A stretch of 64,000 bases of DNA from Sphingomonas xinjiangensis (lineage in GTDB: Bacteria; Pseudomonadota; Alphaproteobacteria; Sphingomonadales; Sphingomonadaceae), in contig NZ_JACIJF010000009.1 in assembly GCF_014199255.1 (NCBI RefSeq), positions 1 through 64,000 on the forward strand, in the 5' to 3' direction. Positions 7,948 through 16,068 of this stretch are shown one piece after another. Below the pieces are notes generated by a model. That model saw only the letters and a program-made list of their open reading frames with translations. It had not been told where the DNA came from and did not search any database. Position 1 is the first letter of the stretch. Each line of letters begins with the position of its first letter. Position numbers and translations under genes: made by a program.

Positions 7948-8613
7948 ATGATCGGACTTGTTCTTCTTCCTTTGTTTGCTGCTCAAAGCCAAACTCCCCA
8001 ACTTCCTCAGCAGGCGTACGTTTCAAGATCGCCGACGCGTCTAGGCGACAACATGCCTCGACCGGAGCAAAGCCCTCGTTTGGATCCAGCATCGGTGGCG
8101 CAGATGCAAGCTTTCGGTCATTGCGTTGCGATGCGTCAGCCGGCGAAGTCTGCAGCCTTGCTGCAGATGGACTTTAACACGCCCCAGTATACTCGCGCGC
8201 TGAAGAAGCTCGCTTCTTCGGAATCGAGCTGTATCGGGCGGAGCGCGAAAGTTCGGTTCGCCGGGGTTCTTTTCGCGGGCGCGCTCGCAGAGCAGTTGCT
8301 GGCACGCACTGACAATCTTGCGGGTGCGCTCGCCTATGACCCTGCCAAGCCGTCGGTCAAGACGTTCAGCCTGACCGACTACGTAGCCGCCTGCGTTGCC
8401 CGCACCTCGCCTGAAAAGGTAGCAGCACTGTTGGTAACCCCCGCAGTAAGTGAAGCTGAACAAGCCGCGATCAGTCAACTCGCGCCGGTAGTAGAACAAT
8501 GCGTGCCAGCGGGTCAGCAAGCGCGCTTCAACCGGCCAGGCTTGCGGGCGATCCTGGCCGCCGCATCGTATCGCATGGTCGAGGCAGGCAGAGCGGTCGG
8601 GATCCGCAGCTAA
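7948..8613 (+). CDS. Secreted protein of unknown function
   Basis: The product is 221 aa. It starts with a short hydrophobic leader (MIGLVLLPLFAAQSQ) that looks like a signal peptide. Four spaced cysteines (in GHCVA, SSCIG, AACVA and EQCVP) could form two disulphides. I recognise no domain. The ATG at 7948 follows a purine-rich CAGGTGG. The gene sits between mutY and dciA, which are closer together in many relatives, so it may be a lineage-specific addition. It points toward dciA but is separated from it by more than 500 bp of repeats. Confidence 0.65.
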   Translation: MIGLVLLPLFAAQSQTPQLPQQAYVSRSPTRLGDNMPRPEQSPRLDPASVAQMQAFGHCVAMRQPAKSAALLQMDFNTPQYTRALKKLASSESSCIGRSAKVRFAGVLFAGALAEQLLARTDNLAGALAYDPAKPSVKTFSLTDYVAACVARTSPEKVAALLVTPAVSEAEQAAISQLAPVVEQCVPAGQQARFNRPGLRAILAAASYRMVEAGRAVGIRS

Positions 8614-8764
8614 GCCTGCGCTCCGCCGCTGAGCAACGAACGGAGGCTTCCAAGTCACGCGGCAACTTGGCTTAAGACTAGGGTCAGCCGCCGTTGATCG
8701 CAACGACGGCCTCCAGACGACCCGCTACGATCTCCCCAGATCGCAAATCGGACGATTGCTGCCA

Positions 8765-8928
8765 TGATGCCCCTCTCCTGCTTACGAGAGAGGGCAGAGA
8801 CGGACCGGAGGTCTGGCGATAGGGTGAGGGTTTAGTGGGAATGACCCGCGAGGGGAATCCCACTGAACCCTCTCCCGGCTTCGCTGCGCTTGCCACCCTC
8901 TCCCGCAGGCGGGAGAGGGATGGAAGAT
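8765..8928. repeat. Palindromic repeat element, CCCTCTCC type
   Basis: The left arm CCCCTCTCC pairs with GAGAGAGGG close by. TAGTGGGA pairs with TCCCACTG across a short loop. The right end is a hairpin of CCCTCTCCCGC and GCGGGAGAGGG. It is the first of two related palindromic units filling the gap of about 560 bp between the secreted unknown gene and dciA. No protein gene is supported here. Confidence 0.65.
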
Positions 8929-8949
8929 CCCTCGGTGGGCGTTCGCGTT

Positions 8950-9095
8950 CCCCTCCCTGCAAGGGAGGGGTTAGGGGTGGGTATGGAAAAGGACGGGCTC
9001 GATGTCCGGCCTCTTCCCCTCCTTGCGGGCATGTAGCGGGCTCGCTGCGCTCGCACCCACCCCCCTGCCCCTCTCTTGCAGGGAGGGGAGCTTTG
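8950..9095. repeat. Palindromic repeat element, CCCCTCCC type
   Basis: The left hairpin is CCCCTCCCTGCAAGGGAGGGG. It is followed by GGGGTGGGT, and further right by ACCCACCCCC, an internal AGCGGGCTCGCTGCGCTCGC hairpin and a closing CCCTCTCTTGCAGGGAGGGG. Left and right halves are mutually complementary, so the unit can fold into a cruciform-like structure of about 145 bp. It is a second unit directly after the one at 8765-8928. Confidence 0.65.
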
Positions 9096-9176
9096 AGTGC
9101 GGGAAGCGGGGACAGTGTGCCGCATTGCGCGAGGAACGTTGTCGGGCTGGGGCCCCTATGGCATGGGAGGAGCGCA

Positions 9177-9725
9177 ATGACGAAGACCCCCCGTGCCACC
9201 ACGCGCCAGCCCAAGATGGAGCCCAAGCGTTCGAATCGCGTGCGGCCGGTATCCGAGCTGCTGCCCGAAGTGGGCGGCGCGGCGTTTCGCAAGTTCGGGT
9301 TCGTCCAGCATGCCGTGGTCAGCCGCTGGAGCGAGATTGTCGGGGAGCGCTATGCGCGGGTGTCGGTGCCCGAATCGATCCGCTTTCCCCAGGGCAAGCG
9401 TGCCGAGGGGGTGCTGAGCCTGGTGGTGTCGGGTGCCCATGCGCCGATGATGCAGCATATCGGCCCCGAGATCATCGAGCGGGTGAACCGCTTCTTTGGA
9501 TATCAGGCCGTCGCGCGGCTGGCGATCAAGCACGGCGCGGTGCAGCGCAAGGAAAAAGCGGCCGCGCCGCCGAGCCTGAAGCCCTTGTCCGCAGCAATGG
9601 GCGAGAGCCTGCGCGGGATTGTCGATCCCGAGCTGAAGGCGGTGCTGGAAGCGCTGGCAGCGGGGGTGGTGGCGAATGGGGACAAGGCCGAGCAAAGCTG
9701 GCCGAAGCTGGGCAGGATCGATTGA
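9177..9725 (+). CDS. dciA: DciA-type (DUF721) replicative helicase loader candidate
   Basis: The product is 182 aa from the ATG at 9177, which has a strong GGGAGGAG ribosome site. Longer upstream frames run through repeats and are rejected. The domain is DUF721: RPVSELLPEVGGAAFRKFGFVQHAVVSRWSEIVGERYA near residues 23-60, then SLVVSGAHAPMMQHIGPEIIERVNRFFGY. DUF721 proteins (DciA) load DnaB in bacteria that lack DnaC or DnaI. The C-terminal half after about residue 115 is a flexible, less conserved tail. The stop overlaps the next start by 1 bp (TGATG), which indicates an operon with the DsbA-like genes. Confidence 0.85.
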   Translation: MTKTPRATTRQPKMEPKRSNRVRPVSELLPEVGGAAFRKFGFVQHAVVSRWSEIVGERYARVSVPESIRFPQGKRAEGVLSLVVSGAHAPMMQHIGPEIIERVNRFFGYQAVARLAIKHGAVQRKEKAAAPPSLKPLSAAMGESLRGIVDPELKAVLEALAAGVVANGDKAEQSWPKLGRID

Positions 9726-10444
9726 TGCGGATGATGCATGTTCTGGGCGCGGCGGTGCTGGCGCTGGGGTTGAATGGCGCGAGTGTCGCGCAGCCGCAGC
9801 GCGCGCCGGCGGCGGCGGCGAAGCGCTGGGTCGACGTGGTGGTGCGCACGCCCGAAGGCGGATACCGCCAGGGCAATCCCAACGCGCCGGTCAAGCTGGT
9901 CGAATATGGATCGCGCACCTGCCCAAGCTGTGGGCGCTTCGCGGCCGAGGGGATGGCGCCGCTGCGCGCCGAGTTCATCGCCAGCGGCAAGGTGAGCTAT
10001 GAATATCGCGACTTCCTGATCCACGGCGCGCCCGATCTGGCGCTGGCGCTGGTCAACCAGTGCGTGCCGGCTGGGCGTTTCTTTCCGGTGCTCGACGCGA
10101 TCTATGCCGGGCAGAGCGGCTTTGCCGAGCGGCTGGACACGTTTCTGAAAAAGTCGCCGCAGGTGGCCGAAGGCTATCAGAAGCTGCCGCCGCCGCAGAT
10201 GGCGACGCGCTTTGCCGAAGTGATGGGCGTGATCCCGTTCATGAAAGCGCACGGGCTTGGCGAGGCGCAGGCGCGCAAGTGCCTGAACAACCCGGCGCTG
10301 GTGCAGGGCATCGCGAAGACCCATGCCGACGGCGCCAATCTGCACGATGTGCAGGGCACGCCGGGCTTTTTCGTCAACGGGCGTGCGGTGCGCGCCTTTA
10401 CCTGGGACCGGTTGCAGCCCGAGCTGCGCGCGGCCGGCGCCTGA
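9725..10444 (+). CDS. DsbA-family thioredoxin-fold protein, periplasmic (copy 1)
   Basis: The product is 239 aa. It has a cleavable signal peptide ending near SVAQ, then a thioredoxin fold with active site CPSC in YGSRTCPSCGRF. A DsbA-type helical insert and the cis-proline region TPGFFVNG follow. The precursor segment RTPEGGYRQGNPNAPVKLVEYGS is almost identical to the next gene, which shows a tandem duplication. It probably oxidises or isomerises disulphides of exported proteins. The start overlaps dciA by 1 bp. Confidence 0.85.
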   Translation: MRMMHVLGAAVLALGLNGASVAQPQRAPAAAAKRWVDVVVRTPEGGYRQGNPNAPVKLVEYGSRTCPSCGRFAAEGMAPLRAEFIASGKVSYEYRDFLIHGAPDLALALVNQCVPAGRFFPVLDAIYAGQSGFAERLDTFLKKSPQVAEGYQKLPPPQMATRFAEVMGVIPFMKAHGLGEAQARKCLNNPALVQGIAKTHADGANLHDVQGTPGFFVNGRAVRAFTWDRLQPELRAAGA

Positions 10445-10469
10445 ACCCCTTTCCTTGGAGAATAGACCG

Positions 10470-11213
10470 ATGCGTGCAGCCCTTGCCCTGATCCCCTTTG
10501 CGATGCTCGCCAGCTGCGGCGGCGGCAATGACGGCAACAGCGCGGCGCCGGTGACCTCGAGCACGCCCGTCGCCCAGGTGGCGGCGCCGGCGGGCAAGGC
10601 GTGGGTCGATGTGGTCGAGAAAACCGCCGAGGGCGGATATCGCCAAGGCAACCCGAACGCGCCGATCAAGCTGGTGGAATATGGCTCGCGCACCTGCCCG
10701 ACCTGTGGCCGGTTCGGCACCGAGGCGCCCGAGCCGCTGCGCGAAAAGTATATCTCGACCGGCAAGGTGAGCTATGAATTCCGCGACTTCCCGATCCACG
10801 GCGCGCCCGACCTGGCGCTGTCGCTGTTGAACCAGTGCGCGGGGACGCAGGCGTTCTTCCCGATGCTCGACCAGATCTTCGCGAACCAGCCCGCATTCTT
10901 CGAGAAGCAGGAAAAGCTGCCCGAGGCAGTGGTGCAGCAGCTGGGATCGATGAGCCCGCCCCAGGCCGCGATGGTGATCGCCGAGCAGATGGGCATGATC
11001 GACTTCGCCAAGCAACGCGGCATCCCCGAAGCCAAAGCGCGCCAGTGCCTGGTCGATCAGGCAGCGATCAAGCAGATCGCCGACGTGATGGCCGACGCGA
11101 CCAACAACAAGGGCGTGACCGGCACCCCGACCTTCTTCATCAACGACCAGAAGATCGACGCGGCATTGTGGTCGCAGGTCGAACCGGCGCTGCAGGCAGC
11201 CGGGGCGCGCTAA
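10470..11213 (+). CDS. DsbA-family thioredoxin-fold lipoprotein (copy 2)
   Basis: The product is 247 aa from the ATG at 10470, with a CTTGGAG ribosome site. A lipobox (MLASC, followed by GGG) predicts a membrane-anchored lipoprotein, whereas the neighbouring paralogue has an ordinary signal peptide. The active site is CPTC in YGSRTCPTCGRF and the cis-proline region is TPTFFIND. It shares long stretches with copy 1, including AEGGYRQGNPNAP and FPIHGAPDLALSLLNQC. The two may form a soluble/anchored redox pair, which is inference. The stop is 25 bp before smc. Confidence 0.86.
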   Translation: MRAALALIPFAMLASCGGGNDGNSAAPVTSSTPVAQVAAPAGKAWVDVVEKTAEGGYRQGNPNAPIKLVEYGSRTCPTCGRFGTEAPEPLREKYISTGKVSYEFRDFPIHGAPDLALSLLNQCAGTQAFFPMLDQIFANQPAFFEKQEKLPEAVVQQLGSMSPPQAAMVIAEQMGMIDFAKQRGIPEAKARQCLVDQAAIKQIADVMADATNNKGVTGTPTFFINDQKIDAALWSQVEPALQAAGAR

Positions 11214-11238
11214 GCGAACGCCGCGGGGGGCGGCCGCG

Positions 11239-14200
11239 ATGCAGATCAAGCGGCTGCGGCTGACGGGGTTCAAGAGCTTCGTCGACCCCGCCGACCTGCG
11301 CATCGAGCCGGGGCTGACGGGGATCGTCGGCCCCAATGGCTGCGGCAAGTCGAACCTGCTCGAAGCGTTGCGCTGGGCGATGGGGGAGAACAGCGCCAAA
11401 AGCTTGCGCGGCGGCGGCATGGAAGACGTGATCTTTGCCGGCACGCAGACCCGCCCGGCACGCAACTTCGCCGAAGTGTCGATCCTGGGCGAACAGGACG
11501 ATGACGAGGAGCTGGAAGTCGTCCGCCGGATCGAGCGGGGGACGGGCTCGGCATACCGCATCAACGGGCGCGACGTGCGCGCCAAGGACGTGGCGCTGCT
11601 GTTCGCCGACGCGGCGACGGGGGCGCACTCCCCTGCCCTGGTGAGCCAGGGGCGGATCAGCGCGGTGATCGCCGCCAAGCCAGCCGAGCGCCGGGCGATG
11701 CTGGAGGAAGCCGCGGGGATTGCCGGGCTGCACGTGCGGCGGCGCGATGCCGAGGCCAAGCTGCGCGCGACCGAAGCGAACCTGGTGCGGCTGGACGAAG
11801 TGATCGGCGACCAAGAGGCACGCGCGGCATCCCTGCGGCGGCAGGCGCGGCAGGCCGAGCGCTATCGCGAATTGTCCGAGCGGATCCGCCTGGCCGAGGC
11901 GCGGATGATCTATGCGCGGTGGCGCGACGCGGCGGCGGCGGCGGATGTCGCCAAGCGGGAGGCGGCGGCGGCGCAGGCGCTGGTGGCGCAGCGCGCGGCT
12001 TCGCAGGACGCGGCGGCGGCGGCGCAGGCGGCGGCGGTGGCGGTGCTTGCCGGCGTGCGGGCGGACGCGCTGGCGCTGCGCGACCGGGCAAGCGCGGCGA
12101 TGCACGCGCTGGCGGCGCTGCGCAGCGAACGCGCGGGGGTTGCGCGGCGGATCGGCGAACTGGCCGACGCGGCGGCGCGGCTGGAAGAGGATCGCGGGCG
12201 CGAGGGAGCGCTGGCGCACGACGCGGCGGAGGCGCTGGCGCGGCTGGGCGACGAGGTGAAGGCGCTGGAAGCGCGGATCACGCAAGCGGGCGCGCGCATG
12301 CCAATGCTGGAAGCGGCGCTGGGCGAGGCCGAGCGGGCGGCGCGGGATGCCGAGGTGGCGCTGGCGCAGGCGCTTGCCGCCCAGGCGAGCGAGGCGGCGG
12401 AGGCGCGCGTGGCCGAGGCGGCGCTGGCGGCAGCGCGGACCCGCGTGGAGCGGACAGGCCGCGAGCGGGCGCGGGCCGATGCGGAGATCGCCGCGCTCCC
12501 TGCCGCCGAGCCGTTGCGCGTGGAGAAAGCGCGGGCTGGCGAGGCGCGGATCGCGGCTGCGGCGCAAAGCGAGGCGGCACGGACGGGACTGGCTCAGGCA
12601 GAGGCAGAGGAGCGCGCCGGGCTGACCGGGCGCGACCGGGCGCAGGCGGCGCGGGCGGCGGCGCATGCCGAGCTGGCGCAGATCGACAGCGAAGCGGCGG
12701 CGCTACGGAAAGCGACCTTGCCAAGCGGAAAGGACCGGCTGCTCGACCGGGTGCGAGTCGATGCGGGCTATGAGCGCGCGCTGGCGGCGGCGCTGGGGGA
12801 CGATCTGGAGGCGGGGCTGGACGCGGGGGCCGAGCGGTTCTGGGCGGGTGCCGAGGTGGCGCCCGCGGATCCGCCGGTGCCGGCGGGGCTGGTGGCGCTT
12901 TCGGCGCATGTCGAGGCGCCGGCGCTGGCGCGGCGACTGCGCCAGGTGCTGGTCGCGGAAACCGATGACGGACAGGTGCTGGCAGTCGGGCAGCGGCTGG
13001 TGACGCTGGGCGGCGCGCTGCGGCGTTGGGACGGATATCGCGCAAGGTCCGGCGGGGCGGCGGCGGCGGCGCGGCTGGAGCGAGTGAACCGGCTGGCGGC
13101 GATCGAGGCGGCGCGGCCCGCGGCGATGGTTGCGGTGGAGACCGCAGCCGCCGAACTGGCGGCGGTCGACGCGGCGGTGGAGGCGGCGAAGCGGGCGGCG
13201 CAGGGGTATCGTTTGGCACTTGGGCAGGCGGAGAGTGCCGCTCGCGAGGCGGCGCGGGCGGAGGACCGGGCGAGCGCGCAGCTTGAGCGGCTGGAGGCGC
13301 AGCGGGCAGACCTGGAAGCGCGGGCGCGGCGCAGCGCGGGTGAGCAGGACGAAGCGGCGGGGGAACTGGCACGGGCGGAAGCTGCCGAAGCGGCACTGCC
13401 CGACGGATCGGCGACGCGGGAAAAGGTGTCGGCGCTTTCGCGTGAGGCCGAGGCACGGCGCGCCGCGGCGGCGACGGCGCGGGCGGAACGCGGCGGCCAG
13501 GAGCGCGAGATCAGCCAAGCGCGCGAGCGGCTGGCCGCAGCGGCGGCGGAAGCGAAGAGCTGGAAGTCGCGGGCGGGCGATGCGGCGCGGCGGGCGGCGG
13601 AAATGGACAAGCGTGCGGCGGCGCTTGCCGAGGAGAGCGCCAGCTTGGCCGAGCGGCCAGCAACGCTCGACGCGGCGGTTGCCGAGGCCGAGCGGGACAG
13701 TGACACGCTGCGCGCGGACTCGGCGGCGGCGCAGGCGGCGGAGCGCGAGGCCGAGACGGCACTGCGCGCCGCCGAGGATTCGGTGCGGGCTGCCAACGAA
13801 ACGCTGGCCGAGGCGCGCGAGACCCGAGCCGGCGCGCTGGCCCGGGCCGAGAACCAGGAATTGCGGCGCGTGGAGATGGGGCGGCTATCGGGCGAGCGTT
13901 TCGAATGCCCGCCGCCGGTGCTGCCGCAGCGCGCGGGGTTCGACTCCGCCAGCGTGAGGACGCCCCAAGAGGAATCCAGCGCGCATGAGCGGCTGACCGC
14001 CGAGCGCGAGCGGATCGGGCCGGTGAACCTGGTGGCCGAGGCCGAGCTGGCCGAGCTGGAGGCGGCGTCTTCGACCAATGCGCGCGAGCGCGAAGAATTG
14101 ACTCAGGCGGTGCATCGGCTGCGCGGGTCGATCGGCACGCTGAACCGCGAGGGGCGGCAGCGGCTGCTGGCGGCGTTCGAGGCGGTGAACGGGCATTTCC

Positions 14201-14640
14201 GGCGGCTATTCACGACGCTGTTCAATGGCGGGCAGGCGCATCTCCAGATGATCGATTCGGACGACCCGCTGGAGGCAGGGCTGGAGATCCTGGCGCAGCC
14301 GCCGGGGAAGCGGCTGCAATCGCTGACGTTGCTGTCCGGCGGCGAGCAGGCGCTGACCGCGGTGGCGCTGATCTTTGCGCTGTTTCTGACCAAGCCGGCG
14401 CCGATCTGCGTGCTCGACGAAGTCGACGCGCCGCTGGACGACGCCAATGTCGACCGCTTTTGCGGGCTGCTCGAGCGGATGAGCGCGGAAACGCGGACGC
14501 GCTACCTGATCGTCACGCACAATGCCGCGACAATGAGCCGGATGCACCGGCTGTTCGGCGTAACGATGGTCGAGCAGGGCGTGAGCCGGCTGGTGTCGGT
14601 GGATCTGGGCGGAGCGGAGAGCCTGTTGGCGGCGGAGTGA
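11239..14640 (+). CDS. smc: Chromosome segregation protein SMC
   Basis: The product is 1133 aa, the usual length for alphaproteobacterial SMC. The N-terminal ATPase half has the Walker A motif GPNGCGKS at 31-38. Two very Ala/Arg/Glu-rich coiled coils flank a hinge at roughly 480-600. The C-terminal half has signature LSGGEQ near 1032 and Walker B VLDEVDAPL near 1057. The coiled coils have extreme GC, which creates long open frames on the other strand that are not genes. SMC dimers with ScpA/ScpB organise and segregate the chromosome. The order dciA - dsbA - smc is a recurring alphaproteobacterial arrangement. Confidence 0.96.
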   Translation: MQIKRLRLTGFKSFVDPADLRIEPGLTGIVGPNGCGKSNLLEALRWAMGENSAKSLRGGGMEDVIFAGTQTRPARNFAEVSILGEQDDDEELEVVRRIERGTGSAYRINGRDVRAKDVALLFADAATGAHSPALVSQGRISAVIAAKPAERRAMLEEAAGIAGLHVRRRDAEAKLRATEANLVRLDEVIGDQEARAASLRRQARQAERYRELSERIRLAEARMIYARWRDAAAAADVAKREAAAAQALVAQRAASQDAAAAAQAAAVAVLAGVRADALALRDRASAAMHALAALRSERAGVARRIGELADAAARLEEDRGREGALAHDAAEALARLGDEVKALEARITQAGARMPMLEAALGEAERAARDAEVALAQALAAQASEAAEARVAEAALAAARTRVERTGRERARADAEIAALPAAEPLRVEKARAGEARIAAAAQSEAARTGLAQAEAEERAGLTGRDRAQAARAAAHAELAQIDSEAAALRKATLPSGKDRLLDRVRVDAGYERALAAALGDDLEAGLDAGAERFWAGAEVAPADPPVPAGLVALSAHVEAPALARRLRQVLVAETDDGQVLAVGQRLVTLGGALRRWDGYRARSGGAAAAARLERVNRLAAIEAARPAAMVAVETAAAELAAVDAAVEAAKRAAQGYRLALGQAESAAREAARAEDRASAQLERLEAQRADLEARARRSAGEQDEAAGELARAEAAEAALPDGSATREKVSALSREAEARRAAAATARAERGGQEREISQARERLAAAAAEAKSWKSRAGDAARRAAEMDKRAAALAEESASLAERPATLDAAVAEAERDSDTLRADSAAAQAAEREAETALRAAEDSVRAANETLAEARETRAGALARAENQELRRVEMGRLSGERFECPPPVLPQRAGFDSASVRTPQEESSAHERLTAERERIGPVNLVAEAELAELEAASSTNAREREELTQAVHRLRGSIGTLNREGRQRLLAAFEAVNGHFRRLFTTLFNGGQAHLQMIDSDDPLEAGLEILAQPPGKRLQSLTLLSGGEQALTAVALIFALFLTKPAPICVLDEVDAPLDDANVDRFCGLLERMSAETRTRYLIVTHNAATMSRMHRLFGVTMVEQGVSRLVSVDLGGAESLLAAE

Positions 14641-14750
14641 CATTGGGCGCCGCGACTTTCACCGATGCGCAGGCGGACCATCTGAAGCCAGCCCGACTGA
14701 GAGGACGTTGAGCCAGATTGTCGGCGCAGCGGAATGGGAACAGGAGATGG

Positions 14751-14786
14751 GGTACCAATGGGTACCAGACAATCGGAGTTGGTACT
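14751..14786. promoter_or_regulatory. Phased GGTACC repeats upstream of HTH gene
   Basis: GGTACCA occurs at 14751-14757 and again at 14761-14767, and a variant GGTACT at 14781-14786. The spacings of 10 and 20 bp put all three on the same face of the helix. The cluster lies about 30 to 60 bp upstream of the start of the LuxR-type HTH gene, in a gap with no other gene. It looks like an operator, possibly autoregulatory. No experimental or database support is available. Confidence 0.4.
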
Positions 14787-14813
14787 GGCTTTTAAACCGC
14801 TACGTTGGCCGAC

Positions 14814-15599
14814 ATGAGCATGGACGTGATAGACGAGAGCACGCGAGCAGCGGCCCTGCGCCTGACTACGGCTGAGCGGGAATGTCTCAAGCGTTGTCTG
14901 AACCATCAAACTGCCAAGCAAATGGCTCTCGATCTTGGTGTCTCTCCTCATGCCGTGGAGAAGCGGTTAAAGATGGCGCGCGCCAAGCTGGGCCTGTCCT
15001 CATCGCTTGAAGCTGCGAAGCTGGTGGAGGCGCTAGAGCGGTCCGGTCGGCTGGGACCTGGATCGCCGGACCTTCCGCCGGGGAATGCTAAATCCGATAA
15101 AGCCGGCTCCGTCGCCGCCCCGCGAAACGAGACCTCAGGGAATTTGCGGCTGCACCGGGTTTATGTGGTCTCCGGAGTAACGCTAATGAGCCTTTTTGCC
15201 GCAGCAGCCATGATCGTGTGGGTTCAGTCATCTGGCGCTATCGACGGGCAGGCAAGCTCGCCGCCGAGCGTCCCGTCTGCACCCTCCGCCGCACCCAGCT
15301 CCGTGCCGACTGCCGGCACCGAGGCTGCCTTGCGTCGCCTTGTCGCCGGTCTGGCGAGCGGCTCGCCCGATTACGACAAACTCTCTCCCCAGTTCGCCGA
15401 GGTCGTCCGTAAGGATCTTCCCATGACTCATCCCATGTTCAAATCGCTGGGCGAGCTGAAGTCGGTCACTTTCCGCCAGCGTGGCATGCTAGGCGACGAC
15501 GGCTACGACCTAGTGTTTGCCAACGGCAAAGTCTTGATGTCGGTCGTGCTCGACGCCGAAGGCAGGATGGCCGGCGGCATTCTCAGGCCCGAGGGGTAA
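14814..15599 (+). CDS. Membrane-anchored LuxR-type helix-turn-helix protein
   Basis: The product is about 261 aa from the ATG at 14814. An in-frame TTG at 14805 is also possible. The N-terminus is a LuxR/GerE HTH: LTTAERECLKRCLNHQTAKQMA, then LGVSPHAVEKRLKMARAKLG, near residues 20-60. One transmembrane helix follows at about 120-142 (VSGVTLMSLFAAAAMIVWVQ), then a Ser/Pro/Ala linker and a C-terminal domain of about 90 residues ending in DLVFANGKVLMSVVLDAEGRM. That last domain would be periplasmic and resembles small DUF-type folds, but I cannot name it. A one-component transmembrane regulator is the likely role. Phased GGTACC repeats lie upstream. Confidence 0.72.
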   Translation: MSMDVIDESTRAAALRLTTAERECLKRCLNHQTAKQMALDLGVSPHAVEKRLKMARAKLGLSSSLEAAKLVEALERSGRLGPGSPDLPPGNAKSDKAGSVAAPRNETSGNLRLHRVYVVSGVTLMSLFAAAAMIVWVQSSGAIDGQASSPPSVPSAPSAAPSSVPTAGTEAALRRLVAGLASGSPDYDKLSPQFAEVVRKDLPMTHPMFKSLGELKSVTFRQRGMLGDDGYDLVFANGKVLMSVVLDAEGRMAGGILRPEG

Positions 15600-15746
15600 A
15601 TCCCCGCGGCGCATCGATCCGTCGGAGACGGGGACGTGCGTAAGCGCCGGTCTAGACCTACCTTTCTAGAAGCCGACGCCTCCGCTTCCGTCCTCACTTC
15701 GGGCCGTTCGAGGCTTCTTCGTCCGGGAAGCGGACGCGAGCAGTTG

Positions 15747-16037
15747 TCAGCCTGACCAGCGGGTGCGCGGATCTTCCCGAACGAGAGCGACGGTGTTCAC
15801 GTCTCGCTCCTGGATGCTGATCACGTGCTTGGCGGAGAAGGGGAGTTCGGTTCCAAGCCAGACCTCGTCGTTCTCAGCGACGGCGTTCTGCTCGTTGTCT
15901 AGGACGCCGAGATACCCGTCTGGTGTGCGCTTTCGAACAAGGACCCACATGCGCTCCACCGAAACATCCTCGTCAGGGTTGTCGACGACATATGAAGCGC
16001 GGCGTTGCGCTCCCCGCGCACGCCAGCCCTTTGACAT
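15747..16037 (-). CDS. Small protein of unknown function, possibly DUF2314/DUF2185-like
   Basis: The product is 96 aa. It contains ERMWVLVRKRTPDGYLGVLDN, then a stretch DEVWLGTELPFSAKHVISI. This layout resembles the small DUF2314/DUF2185 beta-barrel families found as stand-alone or immunity-like proteins. That match is by eye and uncertain. No signal peptide or membrane segment is seen. It lies between the HTH gene and the hybrid kinase, in a patch that looks accessory. The 147-bp gap after the HTH gene holds a perfect GGTCTAGACC palindrome at 15649-15658 but no gene. Confidence 0.55.
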   Translation of the reverse strand: MSKGWRARGAQRRASYVVDNPDEDVSVERMWVLVRKRTPDGYLGVLDNEQNAVAENDEVWLGTELPFSAKHVISIQERDVNTVALVREDPRTRWSG

Positions 16038-16068
16038 GCATCGGTGACCGTCCCGCCTCGCTTCCCAA

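Noticed and set aside
8765..9095. CRISPR array
   Set aside because: The repeats are palindromic, of unequal length and without regular spacers. No cas genes are present.
8835..9725. Longer 296-codon version of dciA
   Set aside because: The added N-terminus is translated repeat DNA. The ATG at 9177 has a strong ribosome site and matches the DUF721 start.
12278..13456. Pro/Arg-rich frame opposite the smc coiled coil
   Set aside because: Composition is explained by reading Ala/Glu/Arg codons on the opposite strand.
15649..15658. Perfect GGTCTAGACC palindrome after the HTH gene
   Set aside because: A single 10-bp palindrome is expected by chance in 64 kb and has no partner sites.
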